Position numbers and translations under genes: made by a program. From Pseudomonas sichuanensis (GTDB taxonomy: Bacteria; Pseudomonadota; Gammaproteobacteria; Pseudomonadales; Pseudomonadaceae), in contig NZ_QKVM01000054.1 in NCBI RefSeq assembly GCF_003231305.1, forward strand, positions 1 through 41,060: a stretch of DNA of 41,060 nucleotides, given 5' to 3'. The notes beneath the pieces were generated by a model that was not told where the DNA came from, searched no databases, and was given only the letters and a program-made list of their open reading frames with translations. Below, one piece after another: positions 31,812 through 40,876 of this stretch. How positions within the stretch are numbered: the stretch's first letter is position 1; every line of letters starts with the position of its first letter.

Positions 31812-33419
31812 TTGGCTCGGCAAAAAAGCTACAAGGCGGTTATGCGGTCGGTTACAAAAGGATTCGAGGCTGTCGAAGATGATATCAAGATTGACCTGCC
31901 GAGAAACCCGAGAAACCACAGGCAACTCGATCATACGAAATATTTAGGCTTGGGCTTCGACGCTTGGGCAATTCAAAGTCTTCACGTTATCAAAGCTTTG
32001 CTACAAGGAGGAAACTTCTCAGTGACGACCTTGATTGGTTACTCTACGAACGGGCTGAGATTTTTTATAAATTTCTTGAGTGGAGGTTCGGTCAAGTCGC
32101 CACCTGCAACGCCAAACAGTCTTACCAAAAGCCACTTGGATCGATACGTCTCTTGGCTGAGGCTAAAATACCCTAACGGCTCGACAGCCAAGAATTACTA
32201 TACTAGCTTCAAGTCGTTAGTTGTTGTTTTGGCTGAATATGGATTTATTGAAGTTAATCTTGACGATCTTTTGCCCCTCAATCCATTTCCTAATAATTCG
32301 CAGAGCACTAAAGATGCAGATCCGCTCACCTTGGGTGAAATGCAAAGGCTGATTGGCGCTTTGAAGTCAGATCTTATTGCCATCCATAAGGGTACATTCC
32401 TTGGAAATGGCGCGGAGGCGATGGCTGTATTGCTACTAATTACTGCGGCAAGGTCTGGAATCAATACTACGCCGCTCTTGGAGATGAAAAGGGATGCCCT
32501 ACAGCCTCACCCATTTATTCCTAATCTCAGGTTGATTACTACCGTCAAACGTCGAGGTAAAGGCGCACAGAGCAAAACAATCCGTCAGACTAATCTGCTA
32601 GATGAGTACAGTGCTATTCCCCTGGATGGGGTGGCAGTCCTCAATAAGGCGCTGGAGATTTCTAAGCCACTCGTAGCACTGGCACCTGATGAAATATCTT
32701 CATGTGTGTGGTTATATCGCTCGGGCCAGCCTGGCCGCTCGAACGACATCGTTACCCTTACACCCGGTGCTTTATATGTCACGGCAAAAAGCATTTGTGA
32801 GCGTCATGCGCTTCAGGATGATCAAGGCAATCGGCTAAATGTCACGCTTAGTCGGCTGCGAAAGACTATGGAAAGCCGTTTGTGGAAACTGAGCGGTGGC
32901 GACATTATAGAAGTTTCCTCCGTTATGGGTCATACCCCTGGTGTCGCCGATAATCACTATTTGAAAATCAACGATGAGATCAAGGTCGACGGGGCGACAT
33001 TTGTTGGGGAGGCTTTTCCGGACAAACTACGTGGCATAAACGTTATACCAACCCCACCAGGCGGCTGCAAAGATAGCCTTTACGGTAGTCTGGCACCAAA
33101 GGATGGCGTCAATCATTGTTCTGAATTCATCCACTGCCTCGGTTGCCCTAGCTATGCAATTGTAGGCACCTTGGAGGACTTATACCGGCTGTTCAGCTAC
33201 CAACAATTCTTGTATGCAGAAGTCGAATACTTTCTCACGGACGAGTGGGGCGCATGGCGCAAGCGTCAGTTTGACTATATTCGATTGATAGATGATTTCA
33301 CCCAGAAGTTTGATCTTGCATTGGTTTCGCAAGCAAGGGCTCAGGCTGAGTCATCTCCGCACTTGTTCTGGGCTAAAAAAATCGAGTTCATGAAGAAAAA
33401 ATTGGGCGGCGAAATTTGA
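31812..33419 (+). CDS. ginB: GinB-like tyrosine recombinase (module 2)
   Basis: The start is a TTG at 31812, ten bases after the ginA stop with GAGGTAG before it. The 535-residue product carries TAARSGINTTPLLEM (Arg box), SRLRKTMESRLWKL and MGHTPGVADNHYLKI, where the His missing from module 1 is present and the Tyr follows. The C-terminal cysteine cluster C-x16-C-x5-C-x2-C lies at residues about 419-445, identical in spacing to module 1. The stop overlaps the ginC start (TTGA). Confidence 0.8.
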   Translation: MARQKSYKAVMRSVTKGFEAVEDDIKIDLPRNPRNHRQLDHTKYLGLGFDAWAIQSLHVIKALLQGGNFSVTTLIGYSTNGLRFFINFLSGGSVKSPPATPNSLTKSHLDRYVSWLRLKYPNGSTAKNYYTSFKSLVVVLAEYGFIEVNLDDLLPLNPFPNNSQSTKDADPLTLGEMQRLIGALKSDLIAIHKGTFLGNGAEAMAVLLLITAARSGINTTPLLEMKRDALQPHPFIPNLRLITTVKRRGKGAQSKTIRQTNLLDEYSAIPLDGVAVLNKALEISKPLVALAPDEISSCVWLYRSGQPGRSNDIVTLTPGALYVTAKSICERHALQDDQGNRLNVTLSRLRKTMESRLWKLSGGDIIEVSSVMGHTPGVADNHYLKINDEIKVDGATFVGEAFPDKLRGINVIPTPPGGCKDSLYGSLAPKDGVNHCSEFIHCLGCPSYAIVGTLEDLYRLFSYQQFLYAEVEYFLTDEWGAWRKRQFDYIRLIDDFTQKFDLALVSQARAQAESSPHLFWAKKIEFMKKKLGGEI

Positions 33420-35257
33420 GCATAAGAACCACGAATGCGGTGTTAAAGGCATATGATGTCCTCATCGCACAGCCAGTTTCAGCGAATGGTCTAAGTCCCG
33501 CAGAGCGGGATGCAATCGTGATCAGCGCTATCGTTAATGAAGATGGAGAAACCTTCGTTCTTAGCAGGTTTGGCGATGCACAGTGGGATCTTCGCCCGTT
33601 TTTTGATCAGGCCAATATTGCTCATTCTTATAAATTCATCAACTGGGATATGGGCATGCCTCGGGCGCTTATTGATGACTGCAAAGCTGTTGCTTATGCT
33701 TGGTTTAAAAGAGGAATGCCTAGATCCAAACCTCCTATCGCACGGGGCATTACTACTTTCGCCGTCGTCAGCGTGATGCCTTTTGTTCGCTGGTTAAACA
33801 ATCTAGGAGTTTCAAGCTTTGCAGATGTCCGTCCGATCCATGTCAGCAATTACGTTCATCATTGCAAATATGAATTGAAGTTAAGGCCTCTCCCGCTGTA
33901 TGGGCGATTACGGGTTATTGATTTTCTTTGGGTGTTTTCTGTCGACACGATGTTTCCCATTCAGAGTTATCCTTGGGGTAATTCGACATTGTGGCGGATT
34001 TGTGGGGTCGCGAATGTAAAAGGGTTGGGTGCTGCCACTAAAAACGTCGGGCGAACAGATATCATTCCTCATGATGAACAATCTAGGATTTTCAACTATT
34101 GCGAAAGCATTGTCCGGGAGATGAAGGCCGAATTGGCAGTCAATGGTATTGGATATCATCCTAGTGATGAACGGATGGCAATTCGTTGCAGAGATGCTGT
34201 TCTGTATATAGTTTCAATCACTAGCGGCATGCGCAATGACGAGGCAATTGGAATTGAGGTTGGCGCTTGGCGCAAAGAGTTAAGAAATGGAATTAATTTT
34301 TGCTGGGTGACCACAGTCGAGCACAAGACAGGTAAAGGCCAAGTCGAATATCTTGTGCCAGAACTAACGATTGAAGCTTTAAGTCTTTTGGCAAAATATT
34401 CAGCACCCATCAGAAAAGAGCTGGATGAAGAGATTAGACAGCTTGCAAGCAATCGGGATTTTTCGTATTCAACTGAACATCTCCTTAGGCTCGAAAAAGC
34501 CCGAAAAGACGCGAATAAACTATTTTTGGGACGAAACACACAAGGAGGGAAAGTTCAGGAAAGCCATCATGTTGAGGCTCTCAGCGGGCAAGCATCCAAT
34601 GCTGCGTTTGACCGTATAGCTAAAGCCGCTGGAAGCGATTGGCCGTTGAGGACGCATCAATGCAGGCGAACATATGCAAGATGCTTTGTAGAATCCCGTA
34701 TGGGCCGCACTTCATTGATCTACCTCAAATGGCAGTTCAAACACAGCAGCATGAGTATGACCCAACTCTATGCATCCAATCCGCAGCAAGACCTGACTCT
34801 CTTTGATGAGATCTTCCAGCAGATGACAGAGTTTAAAATTGACCTGATCGAATCATGGCTCGATGATCAGCCACTGGCAGGGGGCGCTGGCGAAAAGATT
34901 GTGGAATTGCGGGCAATTCCAATCAAGGATAGAGCTGCTTTGCTTGCCCAGACCGCCCCACATGCCAACATTCGTGCGACTGGACACGGCTGGTGCATCG
35001 CCACAGAGCGGGGCTGCGGAGGTGCTGGTCTATACGAAGCCACACGGTGTCCAGGGTGCAAAAATTCGGTGATCGATGAAGTCTTCGCCAGCACTTGGCA
35101 GGACATCTACATTCAACAGCGAGAGCTGATAAAAATTGAGGATGCAGGCCCGGCTGTTAGGCAGCGCGCAGAACGCGACTTGCAGGTTGCACTAGATGTA
35201 ATTACCAGCCTTGGCCTTTCTCCAGTTGAGGAAATGGAGGAGGCGGCAAATGACTAG
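33416..35257 (+). CDS. ginC: GinC-like tyrosine recombinase (module 2)
   Basis: The frame opens with TTG at 33416, overlapping the ginB stop. The 613-residue protein aligns with module 1 GinC from the start (RDAIVISAIVNEDGE against REALIVSAIHVDGH). It shows TSGMRNDEAIGIE, THQCRRTYARCFVESRMG and SSMSMTQLYAS as recombinase boxes. The C-terminal cysteine cluster C-x6-C-x10-C-x2-C lies at residues about 527-548 (WCIATERGC, then RCPGC). AT-rich codon use. The last codons overlap the ginD start by 8 bp. Confidence 0.8.
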   Translation: MSIRTTNAVLKAYDVLIAQPVSANGLSPAERDAIVISAIVNEDGETFVLSRFGDAQWDLRPFFDQANIAHSYKFINWDMGMPRALIDDCKAVAYAWFKRGMPRSKPPIARGITTFAVVSVMPFVRWLNNLGVSSFADVRPIHVSNYVHHCKYELKLRPLPLYGRLRVIDFLWVFSVDTMFPIQSYPWGNSTLWRICGVANVKGLGAATKNVGRTDIIPHDEQSRIFNYCESIVREMKAELAVNGIGYHPSDERMAIRCRDAVLYIVSITSGMRNDEAIGIEVGAWRKELRNGINFCWVTTVEHKTGKGQVEYLVPELTIEALSLLAKYSAPIRKELDEEIRQLASNRDFSYSTEHLLRLEKARKDANKLFLGRNTQGGKVQESHHVEALSGQASNAAFDRIAKAAGSDWPLRTHQCRRTYARCFVESRMGRTSLIYLKWQFKHSSMSMTQLYASNPQQDLTLFDEIFQQMTEFKIDLIESWLDDQPLAGGAGEKIVELRAIPIKDRAALLAQTAPHANIRATGHGWCIATERGCGGAGLYEATRCPGCKNSVIDEVFASTWQDIYIQQRELIKIEDAGPAVRQRAERDLQVALDVITSLGLSPVEEMEEAAND

Positions 35258-35666
35258 ACAGGCGGTGGGCCCTGACTCTCCTATTCGCTCCAGGTCGAAG
35301 ACACTCGCCGCGCTCAACAAGGTCGTCGACGATCTCATTGCTGGTGACGGAAAGCTTTCCATCACATCCGTTGCCCGTGCCGCAGGTGTGACTCCGGGAC
35401 TCATCCATAACACTTACCCAAGCATAGCGGAAAGGATTCGCAACATCGTTGGCAAGTCGGTGCGAGCCCAGCGAGACTCTAAGCATCAAGCGTTGATGAG
35501 CGAGAAAGAAAAGAACAGGGTGCTCCGTGCAGAGAATGATCAGCTTTTAGCGGAGGTAGCTCGGCTGGCTTCGGTTAACCAGCGACTAATATTCGAGATG
35601 ATTCAGCTGAAGGCGGTTGCCAACGGTAAGGTCACCGCACTCCCTCTGAAACCAGGGCCCAACTAG
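35250..35666 (+). CDS. ginD: GinD-like small HTH/coiled-coil recombination protein (module 2)
   Basis: The 138-residue protein starts at the ATG at 35250, inside the end of ginC. It has the helix-turn-helix SITSVARAAGVTPGLIHNTY (about residues 37-56) and a coiled coil from RAQRDSKHQ to LASVNQRLIFEMIQL. Homology with the module 1 protein is clear across both parts. It completes the four-gene module. Directly after its stop lies a Tn3-type terminal repeat and then unrelated DNA, so no cargo or far end of this GInt-like element can be recognised with confidence. Confidence 0.8.
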   Translation: MTRQAVGPDSPIRSRSKTLAALNKVVDDLIAGDGKLSITSVARAAGVTPGLIHNTYPSIAERIRNIVGKSVRAQRDSKHQALMSEKEKNRVLRAENDQLLAEVARLASVNQRLIFEMIQLKAVANGKVTALPLKPGPN

Positions 35667-35674
35667 GCCCTGAT

Positions 35675-35710
35675 GGGGAACCCGCAGAATTCGTAAAAAT
35701 CGCACGCTAA
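35675..35710 (+). repeat. Degenerate Tn3-family terminal inverted repeat
   Basis: It begins GGGGAACCCGCAGAATTCG and ends ACGCTAA, differing from the repeat at 36385-36422 by three substitutions and one deletion. The GGGG outer end faces left, in the same direction as the other copy. No tnpA follows it directly, so it is a solo or remnant end. Confidence 0.65.
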
Positions 35711-35755
35711 CAGTTCAAGCGTCCCGGCCACGCCTGACTGTAGCTTGTTGACTGG

Positions 35756-36384
35756 TCAGTCTGTCTCGCGGGTAAAGCGATAGAACAAGTTCGGCTCGCT
35801 GACCACGTACAAATACCCTTCATCGTCGATGGTTACGCCTTCGGCTTGGGGTATGCCTTTCAGCAAACCAGCAAACCCCCTCGCCAAGGAGCGGAAACTC
35901 ACCACCTTGCCCTCATCGGTGATTTCAATCAGCAGTTTCGACTCGTCGCTGAGCAATATCAGGTGGCCACTCTGTTGATCGAAGACGACCGAAGACAAGT
36001 CAGTGGCAAATACCTTGTCCTTTACCAAGTTGGACAGGTCGCGCACGTGCAGGGAAAAACCTCCTGCCAGGCTGGCACGAAGGCCGCCCACTTCCAGCAA
36101 TTGGCGAGGGTCACGCTCCTTGGTCACAAACAAGCGATCACCTTTCAGGTCGTAGGCGAGCCCTTCAAGGCCTTTGTTGTCCGCCTTGCCAAGTGCCAAG
36201 GTCAGAGCTGGATACTGGTCTCGGCTCAATGAGCGACCGGGAGAAAGCTTACTGCCTTCGGCGAGGGGGACATCCACGATAACAAGGCTCTGCCGGCGCT
36301 CCTCGGCGATTACCAGTTGGCCGTTGCCGGCATAGGACACCGCCTCCACATCGTGGAAACCGTCCAGGCTATAGCGCCTTTCCA
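35756..36384 (-). pseudogene. SdiA-regulated (YjiK-like) beta-propeller protein, 5'-truncated
   Basis: The remaining 200 or so residues (RRYSLDGFHDVEAVSYAGNG, then NKGLEGLAYDLKGDRLFVTK, FDQQSGHLILLSDESKLLIE and GVTIDDEGYLYVVSEPNLFY) match the C-terminal part of SdiA-regulated/YjiK proteins, which are periplasmic beta-propellers. The frame enters directly from a Tn3-type terminal repeat at 36385, so the signal peptide and first blades were cut off by that transposon. The C-terminus looks natural. Confidence 0.75.
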
Positions 36385-36422
36385 GGGGAGCCCGCAGAAT
36401 TCGGAAAAAATCGTACGCTAAG
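36385..36422 (+). repeat. Tn3-family terminal inverted repeat (Tn501/Tn1721 type, 38 bp)
   Basis: The 38-bp sequence starts GGGGAGCCCGCAGAATTCGG and ends TCGTACGCTAAG. This is, from memory, the Tn1721/Tn501-type end. The tnpA remnant to its right ends within it, as in intact transposons of this group. It interrupts a yjiK-like gene. Confidence 0.85.
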
Positions 36423-36975
36423 GTTTTCCGACCTGCCGTAGCGGCCTGAATTTACCGTCTTCCAGCTTGCGGCTCTGCCGCCAGACGTAATCGCCGGTCA
36501 GGTTAATGTGCTCCCAGCCCAGCGGCGAAAGGTATTGCAACAGGTCGGTGTTCACCGGCTTTCCGGCGTCAGTCAGCCCCTGGGTTGCCCGCTCCAGGTA
36601 GACTCCACAGCACAATAGCGGCGGTGATCAGGTTGAGGCCGCTGGCCCGGTAGCGCTGCTGCTCGAAGCTCCGATCCCTGATTTCACTGAGGCGGTCGAA
36701 GAACACCGCACTGGCCAGGGAGTTGCGCGCCTCGCCCTTGTTCAACCCGGCATGCACACGACGACGCAACTCGACACTTTGCAGCCAGTCCAGGATAAAC
36801 AGCGTGCGTTCAATCCGGCCCAGCTTCCGCAGGGCCACGGCCAAGCCATTCTGGCGCGGATAGCTGCCCAGCTTACGCAACATCAGCGAGGCGGTGACGG
36901 TGCCCTGCTTGATCGATGCTGCCAGACGCAGAATCTCGTCCCAGTGAGCGCGGATGTGCTTGATGGTGGGGTGCC
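36418..36975 (-). pseudogene. Tn3-family transposase TnpA, C-terminal remnant with frameshift
   Basis: Two frames encode the end of a Tn501/Tn1721-type TnpA: HIRAHWDEILRLAASIKQGT through QQRYRASGLNLITAAIVLW in one, and VYLERATQGL through GWEHINLTGDYVWRQ to RQVGKP in the next. A short deletion at about 36605, where the family reads LWNTVYLERA, causes the shift. More than 800 N-terminal residues are missing, cut off by an IS5-family insertion at about 36975. It cannot be active. Confidence 0.85.
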
Positions 36976-37578
36976 TCCGATCATTGGCCGCAGTGTCGGG
37001 TAGTCCTGGACACTCTGTGGTACATACAGCTTGGTTTCGCAAGGGCGTTTGGTTGCGAATCATGGCGTCACTCGCGGCTGACGCTGATCTGGAGCATCTG
37101 ATGGTGGATGGCAGCATCGTGCGCGTTCATCAGCATGGCGCGGCAAAAAAACCGATCAGGACGTCGAAGCCATGGGCAAATCCCGAGGGGGACTGAGCAC
37201 CAAGATTTACGCAGCCGTAGATGCCATGGGCAATCCGGTGCGTCTGCTACTGACGCCTGGTCAAGCCTCGAAATACAGACAAGCCGAAGCGCTGATCGAG
37301 GGTTTTACCCCCGAGGCGGTATTGGCTGACAAAGGCTATGACTCTGACGCCTTCATTGGGCTATCCAGCGCAGGGGCGCGGAAGCGGTCATCCCCTCGAA
37401 AAGAAATCGCCTGAAACCTCGCCAGCTGGATCGGCATCTCTACAAGGCGCGCAACTTGGTGGAGCGCTTTTTCCAGAAGCTGAAGCAGTTTCGCCGGATC
37501 GCAACAAGGTATGAACGACTGGCAAGAAACTATCAGTCGATGTTGAGCCTAGTGTCAGCCGTCATATGGCTGGCCTGA
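36975..37578 (+). pseudogene. IS5-family (IS427-like) transposase, decayed
   Basis: Three frames together give a transposase of the IS427 group: WLRIMASLAADADLEHLMVD then GSIVRVHQHGAAKK; KTDQDVEAMGKSRGGLSTKI through ALIEGFTPEAVLADKGYDSD; and AIQRRGAEAVIPSKRNR through ARNLVERFFQKLKQFRRIAT to VSAVIWLA. The first switch occurs at seven A (37145-37151) and could be the group's normal -1 frameshift. The second, at about 37357, is a real indel. The N-terminus is degenerate. It is inserted in the Tn3-type tnpA remnant. Confidence 0.8.
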
Positions 37579-37616
37579 TTGAGAACACCACCTAGGCCAG
37601 CTGAAAGCGACCGTAA

Positions 37617-37974
37617 GACGCAATTCCTCCAGCCCCCGCGTTTCGGTGCCGAAATTGTCGCCCAGGTGCTGAGCGATCCCATGCTTTTTGCGTTGTGGTT
37701 ACAAGAGGTAGAAGCAATACGTCTGCGGATTGCAAGTATGCGGCAGATGTAGGCAGCACTCCTGAGAGAAGCATTGCCCGAACGGAACTTCGATTTTTTT
37801 GTTCAGCAGAAGGGCATGTTCAGCTTTACTGGCCTCTCCCATTCGCAAGTGGAACGGTTGCGCGATGAGTTTGGTGTTTATCTCTTTGGCAGCGGTCGCA
37901 TGTGTATGGCTGGGCTCAACGGGACGAACTTGCCTTGCGTTGCTCATGCGTTGATCGAGGTCTGGAAGGCGTGA
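37617..37974 (+). pseudogene. Aromatic/aspartate aminotransferase, C-terminal remnant
   Basis: The frame PPRFGAEIVAQVLSDPMLFA, then EVEAIRLRIASMRQM, a TAG at 37750, and ALPERNFDFFVQQKGMFSFT, GLSHSQVERLRDEFGVYLFG, SGRMCMAGLN matches the last 120 residues of TyrB/AspC class I aminotransferases. The Arg that binds the substrate carboxylate (SGRMC) is there, but the PLP-binding two thirds of the protein are missing and the frame has an internal stop. The left edge is close to the IS5-family element. Confidence 0.78.
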
Positions 37975-37992
37975 AGCCTATTGTGATGCTGA

Positions 37993-39822
37993 TTACTCAG
38001 ACTTGGTAATCCGCCCCAGCTTTTTGTACAACGTGGTCCTGGAGATACCGAGCTGGCTGGCGGTGGCAGAAATGTTTCCAGCGTTGGCCTGCAGCGCTGA
38101 TTCGACAGTACGGCGCACGGCGTCCTGCAAATCGCTCCCTCTCTCCTGCTCACTTTCAGCTCGCATATCTGCTGGAAGGTGCTCCAGCAGTATCATCGGT
38201 TGGTCACTGGCCAGCGCCGCCGCAAGGCGCAGTGTCTGTTCCAGTTGGCGAATGTTGCCTGGCCAGACCTGGCGGTGCAGAGCCATTAATGCCTGGTGCT
38301 CCAGCGGTGGAGCGCCGTAGCGTTGGCGCAGGAGGTCGATCAAGGTGTTCAGATCCTGACGTTCACGCAAGGCCGGCAAGCGGATTTTCAGGCCATTGAG
38401 GCGGTAATAAAGGTCTTCACGAAAACTTTTATCAAGCATGCGTTGCTGCAGATCGCAATGGGTGGCACTGATCACCCGTACATCCAGGGCTCGCCGTGTC
38501 GTGCTACCCAGACGAGTGATCTCGCGCTCTTGGAGCACCCGCAATAACCGGGTTTGCAGCGCCGCCGGCATATCACCAATTTCGTCTAATAACAGGGTTC
38601 CGCCATGTGCAGCTTCCAGTTGCCCGCTGGCCCCGCCTTTGCGCGCACCGGTGAAAGTGCCTTCCACATAACCGAAAAGCTCAGCCTCGATCAGGCTTTC
38701 CGGGATCGCCGAGCAGTTGATCGCAACGAAGGGAGCTTGGGCGTTCCATTGATCATGTAAGGCTCGGGCGAATACCTCTTTACCGGTGCCCGTTTCGCCC
38801 TGCAGCAAAATGGGGACGCCTGCAGCGAAGGCCTTGCGGGCGTTGTCCAACTGGCGATTGAGCTGAGGGTCGGCGCCCAGTATGGACACGCAAAGGAGCG
38901 GGGAGCAGACGTGCAGCGCAGTTGATTCTCGACGTTGCTCAATCACCTGTGCATACAACCGGGAACCGTCGCTGAGGGTCAATTGTTGCTGTGCTCGGTG
39001 CAGATCGATAGCGCTGCTTTCTTCGAACAGTTGATCCAGGCGTTTGCCTATGGGGCGAAATTGTTCAAGTCCCAACAATCGCTGGGCAGCGCGATTGGCA
39101 TTTTGAATGCGTCCTGTCTGGTCAACTGCCAAGAGGCCCTGCAATGGCGTACCCAACAGTCGTGGGTCATGCTGCAGCGACAGGATCCGGCAATCGCCCA
39201 GCGTGGTAAAAAAGCGATTTTCGGCCGCCATCGCCGCGTGACTCAATTGTTCCAATACAGCACCAGCCTGACGGTCACCGATCCCCGTGATGTCCAGCAC
39301 GCCAATCACTTCACCATGCAGGCCCCGGATGGGCACACTCACGCAAAAGAAATGCTCGAAGTCACTGAGGTAATGCTGGTTGCCGATCAGTACCATCGGA
39401 ACACCTTCGGCCAAGGTGCAGCTGGGTGCTGTGGTGCCAATGTCGGATTCCTGAATGCGACGTCCAATTTGCAACGGCAGCAGTGGCCCGTCGAGCGTGC
39501 GTGCTTGGCGCGCGTGGACGATGACCCCCCGCGTATTGACGCAGAAAATTGTCCATGAAGCACCGCCGATTTGCTGCCAGAGTCGGTCGATTTCTGGTCG
39601 TACACACTCTGCAAGTTGCTGGTCTGACTCATCAAGCGGCAGCAGACTGTCGTCCTGTTCTGCCAGCCAGGATTGCCAGGGCAACAGGCCGGCTTCACGT
39701 GATCGCGCCCAGGAGTGAGCGATGGTGCTCGGCAGAAGATTGGAGGGCAGGGCGACACCTTCGACGAAACGCTGGCGGGCAATTACCAGACGTTGCTGAT
39801 CGTGCAGGGTGTGGGCATCCAT
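37993..39822 (-). CDS. AcoR-like sigma-54-dependent transcriptional activator
   Basis: The 609-residue protein has an N-terminal sensor region with GAF-like (about residues 60-195) and PAS-like (about 220-290) domains, an AAA+ domain and a Fis-type helix-turn-helix. The Walker A motif is LLQGETGTGKEVFARAL; the sigma-54 contact loop reads EGTFTGARKGG (GAFTGA with A to T); TLLLDEIGDMP is Walker B; NISATASQLGISRTTLYKKL is the DNA-recognition helix pair. AcoR-type activators sense small alcohols, acetoin or aldehydes and switch on catabolic operons. The adjacent alcohol dehydrogenase and Phenol_MetA_deg-type protein on the same strand fit that role. Confidence 0.87.
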   Translation of the reverse strand: MDAHTLHDQQRLVIARQRFVEGVALPSNLLPSTIAHSWARSREAGLLPWQSWLAEQDDSLLPLDESDQQLAECVRPEIDRLWQQIGGASWTIFCVNTRGVIVHARQARTLDGPLLPLQIGRRIQESDIGTTAPSCTLAEGVPMVLIGNQHYLSDFEHFFCVSVPIRGLHGEVIGVLDITGIGDRQAGAVLEQLSHAAMAAENRFFTTLGDCRILSLQHDPRLLGTPLQGLLAVDQTGRIQNANRAAQRLLGLEQFRPIGKRLDQLFEESSAIDLHRAQQQLTLSDGSRLYAQVIEQRRESTALHVCSPLLCVSILGADPQLNRQLDNARKAFAAGVPILLQGETGTGKEVFARALHDQWNAQAPFVAINCSAIPESLIEAELFGYVEGTFTGARKGGASGQLEAAHGGTLLLDEIGDMPAALQTRLLRVLQEREITRLGSTTRRALDVRVISATHCDLQQRMLDKSFREDLYYRLNGLKIRLPALRERQDLNTLIDLLRQRYGAPPLEHQALMALHRQVWPGNIRQLEQTLRLAAALASDQPMILLEHLPADMRAESEQERGSDLQDAVRRTVESALQANAGNISATASQLGISRTTLYKKLGRITKSE

Positions 39823-39846
39823 CGAGACACCTTTTTATTGGTTGGA

Positions 39847-39880
39847 GTCGTGCCGTTGACCGCTATAGGCTGGTCACGAC
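39847..39880. promoter_or_regulatory. Inverted repeat upstream of the AcoR-like gene
   Basis: GTCGTG (39847-39852) and CACGAC (39875-39880) form outer arms, with TGACC and GGTCA as inner arms. It lies 25 bp upstream of the activator's start, so it may be an operator for autoregulation. Confidence 0.35.
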
Positions 39881-39918
39881 ACGCTTTGATGTATACCTTC
39901 GTTAAACCAACGTCAAGA

Positions 39919-40809
39919 TCAAAACGGCAGCAGCGCCCTTAGGTTGACGCCTATGTCCTCCTGAAAACCACCTACCACATGGATATCATGGGTTAGCTGC
40001 GCACTGAGCTGCACAGTACGACCGACCATTTGCTGGAATTCAGCGCGCACTTGCTGCACCTCGGTTTTTTGCCCGGTGTAATTACCATCTAGATACTGTT
40101 TGCCACCCGTGCTGGTGCTGTAGCCCAGAGCCACGCGTTGGGCCGGATTGAAGTCATAGCGCAAGTTGCCTTGTAGCTGATAGGTCGCGTCTTGTTTGAG
40201 CGTCTGGTTGCCGGTGCCAGCATCATCATTATGTCCATACACCACGGCATCACCGTACAGCTCCATGGATACCTTACCCCACAGTGGCTCAACCCAGCCC
40301 AACTGCAAATCGCCCTTAAAACGGTTCTCGCCAAGGTTCAGTGTGTCGTGTTTGTCATAGCTGCCCCACGGCAGGTATAGAAAAGGGGTAATTCCGAAGT
40401 AGCGGCCACTGGCCCCGGCGGCAGGCTGATTGACCAGCCAGAAGGTAGCGCCGATGATCGGGTCGGCCAGACCACTGGCGCTACCCAACGACTGGCCTGC
40501 GATACGCGCGTCGTACACATGGCCGAAGGGCAGGAGTATTTGCGGGTCGACGGTCATACCGCCGATGTCCATGAAGTGGATCAATCGCAGGATGCTGATA
40601 TTCGATTTTAGACTGGTATCCCGCCGGTTATCGGGCGCACCATCAGCGTTGAAGCGATCAGCATGGCTATATTGCTGATACCAGGCGGCGACATTGGTAC
40701 CGGCGGGCAGGGCGGTGTAGTCGCCAGCATTGACGTCGACGGCCAGAGCTTTTGTTGAACTCAGCGCGAACGCCAGTAAGCCCAAGGAATTTCGGGAAAT
40801 GATATGCAC
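39919..40809 (-). CDS. Phenol_MetA_deg-family outer-membrane transporter
   Basis: The 296-residue product begins with a signal peptide (SRNSLGLLAFALSSTKALA, cleavage after ALA at about residue 23) and continues with YTALPAGTNVAAWYQQYSHA and a series of alternating amphipathic beta strands ending in LLPF, a terminal Phe typical of outer-membrane barrels. The order and length match the Phenol_MetA_deg (MetA-pathway) family, beta-barrels found beside aromatic and alcohol catabolism genes and thought to import hydrophobic substrates. It lies between the alcohol dehydrogenase and the AcoR-like regulator, probably one transcriptional group. Confidence 0.8.
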   Translation of the reverse strand: MHIISRNSLGLLAFALSSTKALAVDVNAGDYTALPAGTNVAAWYQQYSHADRFNADGAPDNRRDTSLKSNISILRLIHFMDIGGMTVDPQILLPFGHVYDARIAGQSLGSASGLADPIIGATFWLVNQPAAGASGRYFGITPFLYLPWGSYDKHDTLNLGENRFKGDLQLGWVEPLWGKVSMELYGDAVVYGHNDDAGTGNQTLKQDATYQLQGNLRYDFNPAQRVALGYSTSTGGKQYLDGNYTGQKTEVQQVRAEFQQMVGRTVQLSAQLTHDIHVVGGFQEDIGVNLRALLPF

Positions 40810-40846
40810 GAAGGGATTCCTGCTTTTTTTTGTTATTAGAGAAGCA

Positions 40847-40867
40847 CCGGAGCGCTATGCGCTCCGG
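40847..40867 (-). terminator. GC hairpin between the alcohol dehydrogenase and the porin-like gene
   Basis: CCGGAGCGC and GCGCTCCGG form a perfect 9-bp stem with a TAT loop. On the minus strand the following sequence is only moderately T-rich, so it may attenuate rather than stop transcription from the dehydrogenase into the downstream gene. Confidence 0.55.
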
Positions 40868-40876
40868 GTATGTCAC

